Assembly: GCA_932294295.1 (NCBI GenBank) | Contig: OW028575.1 | Span: 18,108,058 to 18,172,057, forward strand | Source of the DNA: Alitta virens | Taxonomy: Eukaryota > Annelida > Polychaeta > Phyllodocida > Nereididae | Reading direction: 5' to 3' | DNA length: 64,000 nucleotides | In this document: piece after piece, positions 1 through 38,023 of the stretch | Layout: each line of letters begins with the position of its first letter | Position numbering within the stretch: position 1 is the first letter of the stretch | Position numbers and translations under genes: made by a program | Notes under the pieces: generated by a model | What the model was told of the DNA's origin: nothing | The model's database searches: none | What the model saw: only the letters and a program-made list of their open reading frames with translations

Positions 1-185
1 TCACCAAAACCCCCCAAAAACGTCTCCATCACCAAAATGTATGGTTCACTGGAAAGAGACGTTCTAGTGTAAAATTGACTTTTTTAAGCAATAGCTTGAA
101 TTCAATCCAAACATCTCAATTATAACCTCCCTTTTAGACATGAACATGAAATTTAAACTTAATGTCAATAATTTGCCAATTACAG

Positions 186-1555
186 CAGGAGCAAGGACGT
201 AATGGCACAGAGATCCTGAACACCCTGAAATATGTGAGGCCAGGAGGAGGGTTTGAGCCAAACTTCACCATGTTGGAGAAAACAGAAGTAAATGGCAAGA
301 ACGAACATCCACTTTACATTTACCTCAAGGTGCGTTTTATTTGCTTCAATCAAGAAAATTATTTAATTCCAACCTTTCTTTACACAGAACACTTGTCAAC
401 AAACAGATACCATAAATAGTTGTGCAGTGACAAAACTACAACCAAAACATAACTCACATATTATCACGTATGGTTAAAATCCCAGTGCATTATGGATGTT
501 AGCAAACTACTGTACTTTGCTAACTTCCATAATGCAGTGGAATTTTAACTCTCCATTGCGGGAGGCGAATGCTGTGAGAGTGTTCCGGTCAAAACACAGC
601 AGCAAAGGGGCATGGACAAAAACATTGCTATCAATTACGTGAAAACTCAAACATGAGTCAAAACTATATCAGCTCGGGAGTCTCAGCTGTTCAAATCTGA
701 ACTTTTTTTTTACACAGACAATTATATAGTATCTGAGAGCATGTTTTGATATGAACCCATGCTTTCTCCGAACCGGAACTCTATCAACGCATGTTGGCCA
801 GACTCCAGCTTTGGAGAGCGGACAGCGGATTACTGAATTGGGACATGATTTTGCAGTCATGTGATAACATGTAGATGTTGGTTCGACGTTAGTTACAGTA
901 GGTACGCAACATCACGGTTGCCTGAGCCGGCCCAACTTATAAATTCAATCTTTAAAATGTTGAAGTCTGAAAGAAGAAATTGAACCATAGGCCCAACTAA
1001 GGTCAGCAGTAGCACAGGTGTCATTGCAACTGAAATGATGCACAATTGCCTTTTGTACTGCGTTGGTCCTACATTGGGTGCTGGCCCAACATTCCTGTGG
1101 CAATGAAATTGACCTATGTTGGAAAAAGGCGTTGCATGGCTGCTTACTCTGGGCCACTCGCTATCTGGACTGCGAAAAAGTCTTATAGTTATAACCATGT
1201 CTTGTTATATGTTGATTACTCTGGTTCTGGTGTAAAAATCAAAAACCAGACTTTCGTTCACTGGCGGATCCAGCTCTACGAATGGGGGGGGGGGGGGGGG
1301 CAAAAGCATGACTGTTAAACGTTCTGAATTTACTTCCAGAGTCAATGTCCACCTACTGACCATAAATTTGAGCCAGTTCATCGTCTTTACTACAGTCCCT
1401 TAGCAATCAGTGACGTCCGTTGGAATTTTGAGAAGTTTCTGATCAACACTCAAGGGATGCCTGTGCTTAGATATGAAAGCGGTTTCCATCCAGAAGATAT
1501 CACCGAAGACATCAAACACCTATTAATGGAGCCTTGGTACACCAAAAGAGATTAA
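186..1555 (+). CDS. GPX: Glutathione peroxidase, C-terminal two exons (gene runs off the left edge)
   Basis: Two exons are visible: 186-329 (after a TACAG acceptor, ending AAG/gtgcgt) and 1340-1555 (acceptor TTCCAG, stop TAA). They join in phase 0 and encode about 119 residues. The first carries the glutathione peroxidase stretch [13 protein letters not shown] followed by [14 protein letters not shown]; the second carries [11 protein letters not shown], whose WNF tryptophan belongs to the catalytic tetrad of the family, then a final helix. Family members are about 200 residues long, so the N-terminal part with the Sec/Cys active site and the Gln lies left of the window. The enzyme reduces H2O2 and organic peroxides with glutathione or thioredoxin. 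Whether this one uses selenocysteine cannot be told from here. The GGGFEPNF type resembles the GPX1/2-like branch. Confidence 0.93.
473..549. repeat. 77-bp near-perfect hairpin in the GPX intron
   Basis: Arms 473-506 and 516-549 pair at 31 of 34 positions around a 9-base loop (CTACTGTAC). The central stem reads TGCATTATGGA...GTTAGCAAA against its complement. It lies inside the intron between the two visible GPX exons. It is either a very short palindromic MITE or a pre-miRNA-like hairpin; the mismatches are spaced as in a stem, but nothing else supports a miRNA. Confidence 0.7.
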
Positions 1556-2005
1556 TAGAGCAATAATCCTGACATGGTATAGCTCTAACTATAATAAGTT
1601 ATGGACTTCCGATTACAGCCCCATAACATATATCAGTAAGATAGCTGTGTAAAAAAAAGCTAACATATAACATATCGTCTGCTGCAACCATTTGCTTGAA
1701 AATGATCACGTGATCATGATGGTGATTCTCTCAACCACCACCAGGTGGAGAGAGTCGCTTGATGTCCCCCTGGTGAGAGTGGCTTTGTGCATTCAGTCAT
1801 TCCTTGCGCAGGGGACCACAAGGTCTAAATGATGGCAAATGTTGAAAAAAATATATCAATCCAATGAAAATACTCTTGTTCTTCATTTTATTTTGTTTTT
1901 GCATTTTTTTAGAACACTATTCTTTGTGTAAACATTATTCAAAAATTTAAAAAAATTCATTGACAACCAGCCTTACCTTGTCAAAAATTGAACACATCTC
2001 TTATA
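1556..2005. other. Convergent 3' flanks of GPX and TMC
   Basis: This gap separates the GPX stop codon on + from the TMC stop codon on -. I see no coding segment in it. It contains a CTCTCAACCACCACCAGG region with short inverted pieces and AT-rich sequence. Confidence 0.5.
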
Positions 2006-5000
2006 TCATTCAGTATAACCTTCATTATTAATACCCTCAGATATCCCATTTGAAGAAATTACATTTGGATAAATATGACTAAAAGAATTATTAGCTTCTG
2101 AAGTGTCATTACTATATACTTCGCGATTCTCATTTTGGTCTGTAGCCGGTCTATCAATCAGTGGCCTCGTTATCTCTACATTTCCGTTTATTCTGTTTTT
2201 CAACTTTTCAATCAGGAATTTTTTATCACGATTTTCCATTTCCACTTGTTGCAATAATATGTTTATGTAATCGTTGCGACTCTTTCCTACAGCATGATAC
2301 CAGTATAGGCCAATCCTGAAAAGAGAAGATTCCAAAATAACATAAAAGTACGTGGGGAGGCGGGGGGGGGGGGGAGGCCTTTTCTGGTTAATTATTTGAA
2401 CACTGTGAAACGTCATTAAGTAACAAATTTACTATTCGCACAGGAAACTTTGTGACCTAAATAACAGTACATACTCCAGGTATAATTTGTACTTACGTCA
2501 TAAAAATAAAAAGCGGAATAGCAAAACCAAGGGAGAAAAGGAGGAGGAAGACTTCTTGCAAAATGAGTGGAAAACTTTCAATCGTAACGGTCAGTATTTT
2601 CCACACTTTGCCATGCGAACGGAAGGGACCACATCCTCTAGAGGGCGTAATTCTGCAAAATTTACACCAGATGGAGCAATCAAAAATGGCGCTCAATTCA
2701 AATCAGCATTTCATCAAGTAACTTATGTACATACTATGTGCTCCAATGAGGTATAGTCGGTTTCCAATTATAAAGTTTTAGCGGATGAGCAATTAAAACA
2801 GAATTTCTAAATAATGGAATTATGAATATATGTGATTATTGTTTCACAGGTTTACACCTATACTTGGGCGATATGTACAATAGAATGTTATGGGGAAATG
2901 TTACATCGAAGGGTTTGCTACTGATAGGTATGACGGCATCTTATGAGATATGTGATTATTGTTTCACAGGTTTACACCTATACTTGGGACTAAAAAAAAA
3001 TCTCACGCCCAGATGCTGTAGCCAACAGGAATGCAGCATAAAACAAAAGCAAGGATGAGCACAACCATCAGGAAAGTGTGTGATCTGGATAATCGGTAAG
3101 GCTTCTGCGATGGCTTGTAGTTTATCATCAACGTAAACTAAAAATTATAGCATTAACCTTTACATTCAGAAAATTACAGCAATAACGTTTGCATTCAACA
3201 TGGTTATTCATATACCAAAACTTAAGCACAAATAATTCGCTTATGATATATCTACCTACATCTACTTCCATGTATAAATAAGTATGTAAAACAATATTAT
3301 GTAGTACATAGAATTGCTGATATGATGTTAACTATAATCATCTATGTAAATAACTTTCACTTGGTGGCTGGAACCATTACTAAATTTATTTTTCTCTTCT
3401 TTTAATGAATTTCTATTTATTTATTTTAAAATGTACATTGTACTAATTTTTTTAATTTTAATGTATTGATGTTTACTACAAATATGTCATATTTGACATA
3501 ATACTGTCAATAAAAATTATAACTATATATACAAGGCAAAATTGAGTGACAAGACTTAACACTGACCTTTTTCAGAAAGAATAGGATGAAGAAATAACAA
3601 ACAGCAATGACACATATCAGAGGTGAAAAGAAAATGCCAATCCTGAAAAACAATACAACTGTAAAATAAACTGTACAAACTTTTTTTAATGATAAACGCG
3701 TGTATGTGATCGAATCTGTAGGATCATATGATTGATAAATGATACACACTTGAAAAACATAGACTGAAGTATACTCTAAAACTAATTATCAAAATCCACT
3801 TACCAAAATAGTGTCTGACAGTAAATAAGATCAAGGACAGTTTTTGATAAGTTAAATTCAGCATGGCTGATCCATTTGCAACAGCCACCTTTCAAGCGTT
3901 CTACCAGGACTCTGGATAACACATGAATATATCAATTTATAATTCACAGTAAACCCTAATATATTAGATCCAATTTTTGGTGCGTTGTATTAATCTCACC
4001 TTCTAGGGAAGTCCAGTAGAAATACACTGCCAAATTCAACAGCAGTTTGCAGAAAAATGAGTCGATAAATTTGTTGTCCCGTGTAAGTTTCCCAACACTG
4101 AAATTTAAAATTAGAGTACATGAAAAACTCCAGGTTAAGTCCATCAGTCCAGCTCATTAGATTCATTTGGCAAAGATGAAGCCAAAGAGATACTTTTAAC
4201 CGAAGACTTGTGTTACCAAATAAACAAAATTCTTGAGTTCAGCTCATTAGATATATTTGGATCAGTCCAACTCTTTAGATTTATTTGGATCAGCCTGTTA
4301 TTCTTACTTTTGCATTTACCCCACAACTTGACCACCTCACCCTTGAGACTCAAAGTACATTTTTACTCATCAGCCAACGACTGATGAACCAATATATTCT
4401 CCTTAACTTCATCAATGCATAGCATGCTTCCGGTTGTAAACAAAAGATAGGTATGATGTTGTAGCATTCTGTATATTCCACAATTAAAAAATATCTGTTA
4501 TAACCACTTGCTTTGGGATCAAGAGCTATAGCGGTTCAGTTCAACTGTACTTGTAAAGATCAGATAAAATGTCAGAAAAAAGCAACACACCCTGATCTGG
4601 GAGCAGCTTCCTGCAATTCCAACCCTACATTCATCCAGGTCAGAGCAGGTGAGTTCATAATACAAAGTTGCTAACAAAATGGCCAAAGATGCAAGCCGCA
4701 AGAACACTGTCCTGAAAAGAAGCACAGCATATATGAGTAAGACATGAAAATTCAACAACACTGTGTGGCACAGGCCAAATTAAAACATGGCCAGACATAG
4801 ACTTGCTCACATAGAAACCTGATGCCCTAGGTTTCGCGACTAAATACAAAAAGGCATTTTCTTTGTTAGTGTTAAACCTCTCATGAGATATGCAGTTGAT
4901 TCTATGATATTGGCATCACTTATAGAAGGTAGCCAAATAAATCTTGTTTATATACCTTCCAAGTGTCATGTTGAGTTCAAATGTAGGACTGTATTTCTCA

Positions 5001-8000
5001 GCCTTGACGATGAAACCGAACAAGATGGGAATGAGGAAATTCAGGAACGTGATGGTTAGCGAAGGCAAAAACTCCATCAACAACTGAAGAATTTCAAGCT
5101 GATCTTCAGACTCATCTCTAGTCGTTAACTGCAAATAATAAGGAAACTAATTGTGTTTACCATGTTCGCTACCACTAGTAGGTCTCTCCAATGAGCCTGG
5201 GGTGCATTTCCACACCAGGCATCAGAGCAAATGAACCTGGAAGTAGTTTAAAAAATACCAAATAAATTACCAAGCCGTTTAGGTGGGTGCACCAACTCCT
5301 GATGTTGACAAACTTGGAGAACATTTGTCAAGTTTGTCGCAAAGGTGGATATATTTTAATTGCAAATGCTCTAATTTTCATCAAAAACTACTCTGAGCCA
5401 CAGCATTCGATCCTCTGAATGCCATCTTCATGAATTTCCACTAATGGTTACACATAGGTGGGCCTTCCACAAATGGTTTCATCAGAAGGCTGTGACAAAA
5501 TTATTGGACAGGTAATCAAGTAATAGTTACCATTACATAAGGGCTTTTGCACCACAGCTTTCGTACAAAACATAATATATAGACTACAGATGGCTTGGGG
5601 TGACTCAATTGACACCAAAGCAGCAGGGTCAATAGATAAGTTACTATTGTGAGATGTACAAAACTAACCTCAGCTGAGACTTTGGTTGCGTAATAGATGA
5701 GGTAAGCAGCCCCACCCAGAATGGCCATGATGATGAGGTTGATGATGAGACGAACGAGATAGATGCTCAACCAGTCACACCTCGTCCTGTCCTTCCTGCT
5801 CTCTTGCAATCGCTGTTCCTCCAAGATGGCCTACAATTAAATTGGTCCATTAAAACGACGTCTTGTTAACTTAAACTTAAAATAGCAATACATTTTTTAC
5901 CTTAACAAATAGCTGGCTTTCACTAGTCTAAACGAATTCGTATGCTAAACTCAAGACAATCTACAATGTCATAAGTGTAGTCACTTCATGAAATCATTTG
6001 CTGTTATAAATAACATAAATGGAATAATTTTCGATCATGGCCGGAGCCTTATCTCAAAGACAATACATGCAATGTGTACAAAGTAAGTTGTCTTTTTAGG
6101 TGGTTTGTCTTCTATGCAATGTTGGAAAATCTAACACCTCACCATTATTTCCATATGTAGAGTCTTATGGCGCAATCGCACAGGGTTGGGGTTGGTCAGT
6201 GCATAATCCCAAGCGCAAAGAACAATCCAGCTTGTTCCGTTTGTGTTATTGGCACGTTTTCTCTCATTGTTCAAACGCATTGTCTTCCTTGTCCTTCATA
6301 ATTATCAAAAACAATCAGTTCAGTACCACCTTTACAAAAATTGCTCACCCAACAAGCTCAGAGACGGGGTATGGGTGGAGAACTGGAGATGACTGCAGGA
6401 AGGAAGTTATGATTTTTTAGTTCTTAGATAGGTGTCAGTAGTGGTATAGTTAAATATAACTTCTAGTTGATGGGTCATTTTCAAAACATTGTACTGTAGA
6501 AGCAGGCCATGCATGTTAACCAATTTGGCAACCAACTTCACTTTGCAGATCAGTCAGCTGATCAAGGCATACCATTGTGATTATAGTACAATCATAGTGA
6601 AGGATCGATATATCTAATCAGAACAGCTAACAGTGTCGGATCGTTATGAACTGATCATTCAAACTAGCTGATCAGGTTTGGCATTATTTGTTTACTGCTT
6701 ATTTACTTTCTAAACAAGAACAAAGAAACAATGTATAATTTGTGAACTTCCAAAAGTGACCTGACTCACCTCCATAACATGAGGACCAGACTCATAGCCA
6801 GGCAGAGGGTAACTACTAACAAATAGGCCAATGGCAAGTTGTATTGGTAGGACTCTGGTCGAAGAGATAGGTTTTTGTTGGAATAGAAGCTATAGAACAA
6901 AGGCGTCTTCTCCATCCAGCCCTGTTAAAGAGACACATTCATTTGCAGTAGGGTGACTAATGGTAGTATAATATACTTACTCCTAATATTACTGTGCAAG
7001 TAGCAGTAGTAATAGTAGTAGTAGTAGTAAAAGTCGTAAAAGTAGTAGTAGTGGTGGTGGTAGTAGTATTAGTAGTAGTAGTAGTGGTGTGGTGGTGGTG
7101 GCAGAAGTTGTAGTAGTAGTAGTAGGGTAGTAAGTAGGGTAGTAGTAGTAGGGTAGTAGTAGTAGTGGTGGTGGTAGAAGTTGTGGTAGTAGTTGTAGTA
7201 GTGATAGTAGTAGTGGTAGTAGTATTGGTGTTAGAAGTTTTAGTAGTAGTAGGTTAATTGAGATTTACGAAGTGTTAACCAATTAAGGGCAATTCGAGTG
7301 AGCCTCCATAATACAATTATACTATCAGATGAAATTTACTGCTTACTGTTCCCTGAATAAAATCACGAATCAGTGACAGAATATCGGATTTATCCACCGT
7401 GTTGGCCACATCCACTTGGTAAAGAGCAGAGCAGTATGTTGTCAGGTTCCCAACACTAAATGAAGAAGGGTCAAGGATTTGGTTGGCAGCAGTTCCATTG
7501 CTTGCAAGTTCAACGACGAAATTGTCACCAATGTCGAAGTTGTGTAGAACAGTCTGAAATGAATGCGAGTTAACTAGCATACGTCCTAGTTCGCAGAAAA
7601 TAATGAGTGCACACACTATTACTCACCTTGACATGCCGTGTTTTTTTCCACAATCATCATTTTCATAAAGTGAATCAGAAATTTCAACACATTTAATTTT
7701 ATCAATGAATAACTTAGTCAGCGCCGATAAAAACCTAATTACTCGTTTTCAATCATGTGAAATGGTGATAGTAGGCACTGATGCATGTCCAAACTGAATA
7801 TATATCAACCTGTTTTAAAATAGAAAAATTACGGGACTGCTGCCAGGCTAGGGATGCTGGCAGTGGCACACAACATTGCCTCACTCTGATGTCAACTTAA
7901 ATAACCTCACTACAGTTTGTCCCGCCAGGATAGCATTGTTATTGTGAGTACAGTTTGATTATCCAAACTATATTTGTAGCTGTATCTCATTAAAATTCTC

Positions 8001-9389
8001 GATTGACCAACTCGATGCATGATATAGGAAAATATCAAGCTAATCAGCAGATACAGTTAGTTTCATAAAATATGGTTGACTCCAGACAGCTGTAGCTATA
8101 CCTGGCTAAAGCCAGCTGCTTCTGTCTATTCTTAGGTTTTCCTTATAGTCACCAAAATGATAGAAACCTTGGTAAATGTATGGATTTTATCTGATATGGT
8201 GCAACATGTACTTTTAGATCCGGCTTTGAGTAGCCAGCTATAGTGAGACAGTTCCGTTTAGTGGCAGGTAGCATCATCATGTAGCAGAAGTTGTCTAGCT
8301 TTGTCTAGGTTCAATTTGACAGGCCGTTTTTTAATGAAACAAACTGTAGAGTAGAATGAGCTAGGGGTCATTTGTGTCTGTATTGGTGGTGTTCTGTACC
8401 ACTTGCAGTTGCTGATAACTTTTAAGACAGAACAGAGAGCAATAAGGTCATCTCCTGTTTAGCATAGTACCAGCAGCGATTCGAAGCAGTCAACAAAAAC
8501 ACATGTTTCCAGCCATATTTCATTTTAAACTTCATGTAATGACTGGTTTAAACCTCAGGCGTGATACATAAAAAAATATATGTCTCAGTTTAAAAAAATT
8601 AACTTCTGTTAATTTGGTCATCAACTTCACCTACCTGAGGAATAACAACGAAAGCCAAGATGAGAATAAAGATGCGGAAGTTCAAGCTCAGCAGCCAACG
8701 AAGAAACACAAAGTAAGACAGGACTCCGGAGCCAAACTCTGCTTCTATCGTCTTGTAACTCCTAGCAAGAAATCTGAACCACTCTGTGAAAGAATACTTC
8801 GAAATAAATTTCCAAGTCTGGAAGCATAAGAAATGAAACATTAATGTAATGCGCGTGGTCATGTGATAATTAATGTCTAGTCCTACAGTTTATTGCCATT
8901 CAATCATTCAAATTTACCGCTCTTTTCCCCTGGCTCCATCTCTTGTATCCTGTGTCATCTTCTCCATCGTCTACTCTCAGCTTGGCCCTGTTAAAATAGC
9001 GATCCAATGAGATAGATATCCCTAGATATAACATGGCAATGCACAATAAACAAAATTAAAAAACAATGGAATTTACATCTGAATATATCAATAATGGTGC
9101 TTTCTCACCTAATGAATCTTTTCAAGTTGATGTTGACAGGTAAACGTCTAATAAACTCAATTTTCTCATGTTGGTCCGCATCTTTCATTTCAATAATTTT
9201 GTCAAACCACAGCCTTGACAAATTATTCTTTTCAATTGATGTCAATCTATCTGGGTCACTCTGACCCAATTCAAGGTCATTGTCTTGCATCCATGATTCC
9301 AAGTCAGCATAATCCAGAGCATTTCTGGATAAGGTCCCATGTCTAATTGCATTGTTCCTTCTTTTCTTGGAGAATTTTTGCCTAATCGA
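2006..9389 (-). CDS. TMC: TMC (transmembrane channel-like) protein, about 790 residues, 15 exons traced
   Basis: Exons in transcript order: 9109 to about 9389, 8918-8987, 8635-8817, 7347-7553, 6770-6921, 6143-6293, 5669-5830, 4956-5128, 4591-4711, 4000-4097, 3804-3911, 3567-3642, 3007-3137, 2497-2652, 2006-2315. All junctions are GT-AG and keep phase. Family hallmarks in order: GSGVLSYFVFLRWLLSLN (first membrane helix), FCWDY-type segment CAWDYALTNPN, RLIINLIIMAILGGAAYLIY, the long LMEFLPSLTITFLNFLIP helix, CWETYTGQQIYRL, and the TMC signature block LSKTVLDLIYCQTLFWIG followed by FFSPL. The final exons carry KPYRLSRS, then a helix, then SRGCGPFR, and end in a charged tail. TMC proteins are multipass membrane proteins; vertebrate TMC1/2 form the mechanotransduction channel, and the role here is unknown. 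The 5' end is unresolved: the first traced exon has no good in-frame ATG upstream, and an ATG at 9403 opens a different frame. The subgroup (TMC1-3 or TMC4-8) is not assigned. Confidence 0.93.
2828..2988. repeat. 41-bp direct repeat, two copies 120 bp apart
   Basis: Copies at 2828-2868 and 2948-2988 are identical (starting ATATGTGATTATTGTTTCAC). They lie in the TMC intron between exons 2497-2652 and 3007-3137. They are probably a local duplication. Confidence 0.8.
6999..7252. repeat. Imperfect GTA/GTG trinucleotide microsatellite
   Basis: About 250 bp of interrupted AGT/GGT triplets in the TMC intron between exons 6770-6921 and 7347-7553. It is not coding. Confidence 0.9.
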
Positions 9390-9404
9390 CTATCTTTGAC
9401 CATT

Positions 9405-10230
9405 TTATAAATCCACAATATTTATGCAAGGAAGGTTTGTAATAAATAAATGCAAAAGTATGCAGTAAAGTTGATTTAGACAATGCAGAAAAAATATGGT
9501 GCCTGTATACCAATCCCAATCATATGACTTTAAGCAATTCGAGTTCATCCAGTAATCACACAATCCATGGCAAAATTTCAATAAAATGCATCTAGAATAG
9601 TACACACTTGCTCATCGTTGAGTTAGTAAAAACCTCAATTTCCGTGATAGTAACACAAGTAATGAATCCTGGATGTACATATGTTTCTGCAGGATCCAAA
9701 CAGTCACTGCACTTCAAGTCACCAAGAATAATTAAGGCAGCTCGTCCTTAAGGACTTTTAAGGTTCTTTTCATGGAACGTTCCAGATGGATGGTCATTGG
9801 TCAAACCTTAAATGGACTCTAGCTCGTCCATTACCAAGTTACAAAATTAAGGTGTTGATGTTAAGTAAAACTGAACTGGATGAAAGACCCTAAACTAACC
9901 CCCCTGACAGAATTAAATTTCATCGTAATATTATGGTCAGTCAATTCATTGGATACATTTTCAACACAGTGAATGGCAATCCTGACCAACCAAAACATAA
10001 TTCACAGAGAAATAATCGGTAAACAAGACAAAAGCGTTGATGAAAATACTTTATTTGCCACAATCAAATGTAATTTACAATACTTTGTCCCTCCGAGTAG
10101 GCCATTCTCATATTGTATCGGGTATACAAAGATATTTTACAATAATGTATGCATTGTATGTTGGATTATACTTCATGGAATTATGTAACATTCATATGTT
10201 CACTTTTCCTTTTAATATCGATGTATGCTT
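9405..10230. other. Region between TMC 5' side and methyltransferase 3' end
   Basis: Noncoding as far as I can see. It should hold the 3' UTR of the methyltransferase gene and the promoter or missing first exon(s) of TMC; both genes are on -. No TATA box or clear exon was recognised. Confidence 0.4.
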
Positions 10231-35184
<24,954 letters not shown>

Positions 35185-36318
35185 CTTCACAGCTCTTCAA
35201 GAAGCACAATTCGCCCAGCAATTATACACACATATATATAGGACACTCCTCTCAGCAGCGTTGAGTCACTGGCCCTTTCGAAGCGTAACACTATATCTCC
35301 CCCTCTCTCTCTGTTCTCGTTTGTGGTCGAAAGTCCAGACGATATCTATGGCCACAGGTTATACACGTGATTGCGCCATGGCCAAGACTGATGCCGCAGT
35401 AATTGCATCAATCAGTGGTGCACAATTAAGTCATCAAAAATATTACTCGTTAAACTACAATTTCCACTAGGATATGACCTACATATGACCACGTATGAAA
35501 ATGATCGTTTTGTTTTTACTGTTTCGCTCAGCGAGAGTTAACCAACATTTTCGTTGGTGTATCGGTTTTTATATGGGCCCATGCTTTTCTCCAAACTGGA
35601 ACTCCATCCACAAATGTAAACATTGGCAGGATTCCAGCACTGGAGAGCGACAAGATACATTTGTTGACGTGGCCACACAAAAACATGTCTAGGTTACTTA
35701 TTCATCTCACTATGTAAATTATCGCACATTTTTAGGTCAAAAGGTCAAGGTAACGGAGTGTGCTACATCTGTAGTTTTCAGGTGTATTGAACGTGGGTCC
35801 TACACAATGTACAGAAATCTTAAAAAAAAGCTTATTAGGCTGTCTTTCGATTTATTTCTTAAGTTTTAGGTGACTTAACCACGTCATATCACATTACAAT
35901 GACTAAAAATCTATCAAATGCATTACCTCAAAAGCTATATGTTATATTGGCCTACAAAAAAAAAAAAAACACTGGCGTGTATATAAGTGTGGGTAGACAA
36001 GTGTAATTTTTTTTCCAGATTTTAAGGAAAAGTCCAAGGTCACAGAGTGTCACACATGTGCAATTTTCAGGCATTTTGAACTCAGGTCCTACACAAGGTA
36101 CAAAAATCATAAAAATCTTCTGAAAGCTTAATCGGTTTTCCATTGGCGTATAGCTTGAGAGGGAAAGCAATTATTTCAAAGGCTTCAGTGACTTAATAAT
36201 TTAATGTCATATTACATTTGTGTTATTGACTTCAAGAATGCAATTCCAGCACCAAGGTCGAAAGGCTTCAATGGATAAACTGTTTGACTAGCTCACTGAT
36301 TCATTCCCGCATTCATTC
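35185..36318. other. Upstream flank of the methyltransferase gene, with a diverged direct repeat
   Basis: A TATATATAT tract at about 35233-35241 could act as promoter for exon 1 on -. Two diverged copies of a block of about 180 bp (35725-35900 and 36010-36205) share GGTCAAGGTAACGGAGTGT-like and GGTCCTACACAA segments. No coding sequence seen. Confidence 0.5.
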
Positions 36319-36382
36319 ATGCACTTATTCGATTAATCATGTGTGGATTCATGCACTTATTCGATTAATCATGTGTGGATTC
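36319..36382. repeat. 32-bp tandem duplication
   Basis: Two adjacent copies of a unit starting TTCATGCACTTATTCGATTA. Confidence 0.85.
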
Positions 36383-36710
36383 ATCGAATTAATCTTTCAT
36401 TACATTCATATTTCCATTGCACTGCACAAATCAACGCTGTATATGCAAACTTTGCCAAGAAAATCTCTATGTTTTGGTATCTCCCTAATGCTGCTCCACG
36501 ACATGAATTCCATGTTAAACTCAACTAATAAGTCAAATTTCATAATTGATCCTTTCTGTCGTATTTATGCATTTTTCAATAAAGACATTTGTAGTTTTTT
36601 TTTGGTTTTTTTATAAAAATTGTGAATTTTGACCGTAAAAATTATCTGTGGTGAACATTTCATTAGACACTCGAAGAACATTTTTGTCTGCTCAGCAGCA
36701 TCACGAACAT

Positions 36711-36943
36711 AACATTTGATTGAAGATCTCGCCTAAACCATGGTAAGTGCATATGTTACTAAAAATTCTGAAAGAAACAATAAGTACTTGTTACAATATT
36801 TTATGCAATGTCATTCTGATAACATTCTGTAACATTTGATTGAAGATCTCGCCTAAACCATGGTAAGTGCATATGTTACTAAAAATTCTGAAAGAAACAA
36901 TAAGTACTTGTTACAATATTTTATGCAATGTCATTCTGATAAA
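36711..36943. repeat. Tandem duplication with a 120-bp period
   Basis: A block of about 110 bp beginning AACATTTGATTGAAGATCTC occurs at 36711 and again at 36831, identical over its length. Each copy contains CCATG/GTAAGT, an ATG directly followed by a good donor. It may be a duplicated first exon of the transposase-like gene downstream. Confidence 0.8.
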
Positions 36944-37620
36944 TGTCATTCTAATATTTAAAAATCAACGCTCAGATCAACACCGAAATAAGGATACGAG
37001 TGTGATTCCGTCACGCTGAAGAATGAACTAATTTATCTAATTTTGACAGAAGTAAAAACATTAAAGTGATTTTGTGCAATCCTATTATAACTTCTAAAAA
37101 GTGATATAATTATAGTTCAATGGTTATGCATTGCTGAATCCCTGCAAATAATCAGCATGACGGAATCACTTTATTGTTTATTCATGATTATGTAAGAAAT
37201 AATAGCAATTTTTTTCCTTGCAGGGAGAAATAAAGCCCAATAAGTTGTAATTTGACATCAGAAAGAATTCAGAGACAGGAAAATGACACCAGGTGAATCT
37301 CTAGGGCTTCTTAGACTTAAAGTACGGTCTTGAATATAGTTGTCTTGAATTGCATAAATCTAGGCAGCAAAAACCTATGTTGCATATATTTGTTTATTTA
37401 TTTAATTATTTCAGGATGAGCATTCCCATGACAGATGCTAAAAGGCAACAAAAGAAGACAAAAATTAAAAGAGGATGAGAATGCCTATGCTAATAACTTG
37501 GAAAATGACAGGCTGCGCAAAAAGAATAAACGAGAGAGCATGGATCCAGCTGAGTTGGTCGAGTCCAGAGCAGCGCAAAGGATTGCAGCAAAAAAGTGGA
37601 GACAAAACCAAACAATAGAT

Positions 37621-37812
37621 GTGTGTGTGTGTGTGTGATTAGGGCTTTACGTCCTGTATTTCTGCACCAGTTGGGCTAATTAGGCCAGGCCGAGACCATG
37701 GCAATGAGACGAAGGATGAAACAGCCATCCAACTTAGGCTCGACCGGGAATCGAACCCCACACCCAGCGGTTTGAAGCCCAGAGCGCTACCTCTGAGCTA
37801 GGCCCCCGCCCT
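37621..37812 (-). mobile_element. tRNA-derived SINE inserted in the transposase-like gene
   Basis: Perfect 14-bp target duplication ACCAAACAATAGAT at 37607-37620 and 37813-37826. On - it has the tRNA-like head (A box TAGCTCAGAGGTAG, loop CTTCCAA, B box GGTTCGATTCC), the body (CCTTCGTCTCATTGCCATGG) and a (CA)n tail. Confidence 0.93.
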
Positions 37813-37881
37813 ACCAAACAATAGATAAACCAGCTACAAAGATTACACCTCTTATGGCATATGTCAATTATGCTACTTTCT

Positions 37882-38023
37882 TTAATAGTTAGTTAGTTAG
37901 TTAGTTTTATTGTTTAACGCCTCATCAGCACCTGAGTGGGCTATGTAGAGGCTCTCTAGGGTAAGATTGATTATCTATAGTTGGTAGTAGAAACCAGAAG
38001 CATGTAAAAAATCAATAATTGTT
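37882..38023 (-). mobile_element. 5'-truncated LINE tail (142 bp) inserted in the transposase-like gene
   Basis: It matches the 3' end of the RNase H-bearing LINE at 49339-49470 and ends on - in (CTAA)n. The 8-bp target duplication TACTTTCT is at 37874-37881 and 38024-38031. Removing it with one copy restores the frame of the host ORF. Confidence 0.88.

Noticed and set aside
6100..6420. 106-residue + strand ORF
   Set aside because: It is antisense to the TMC exon 6143-6293, which is supported by splice phase and the CAWDY motif.
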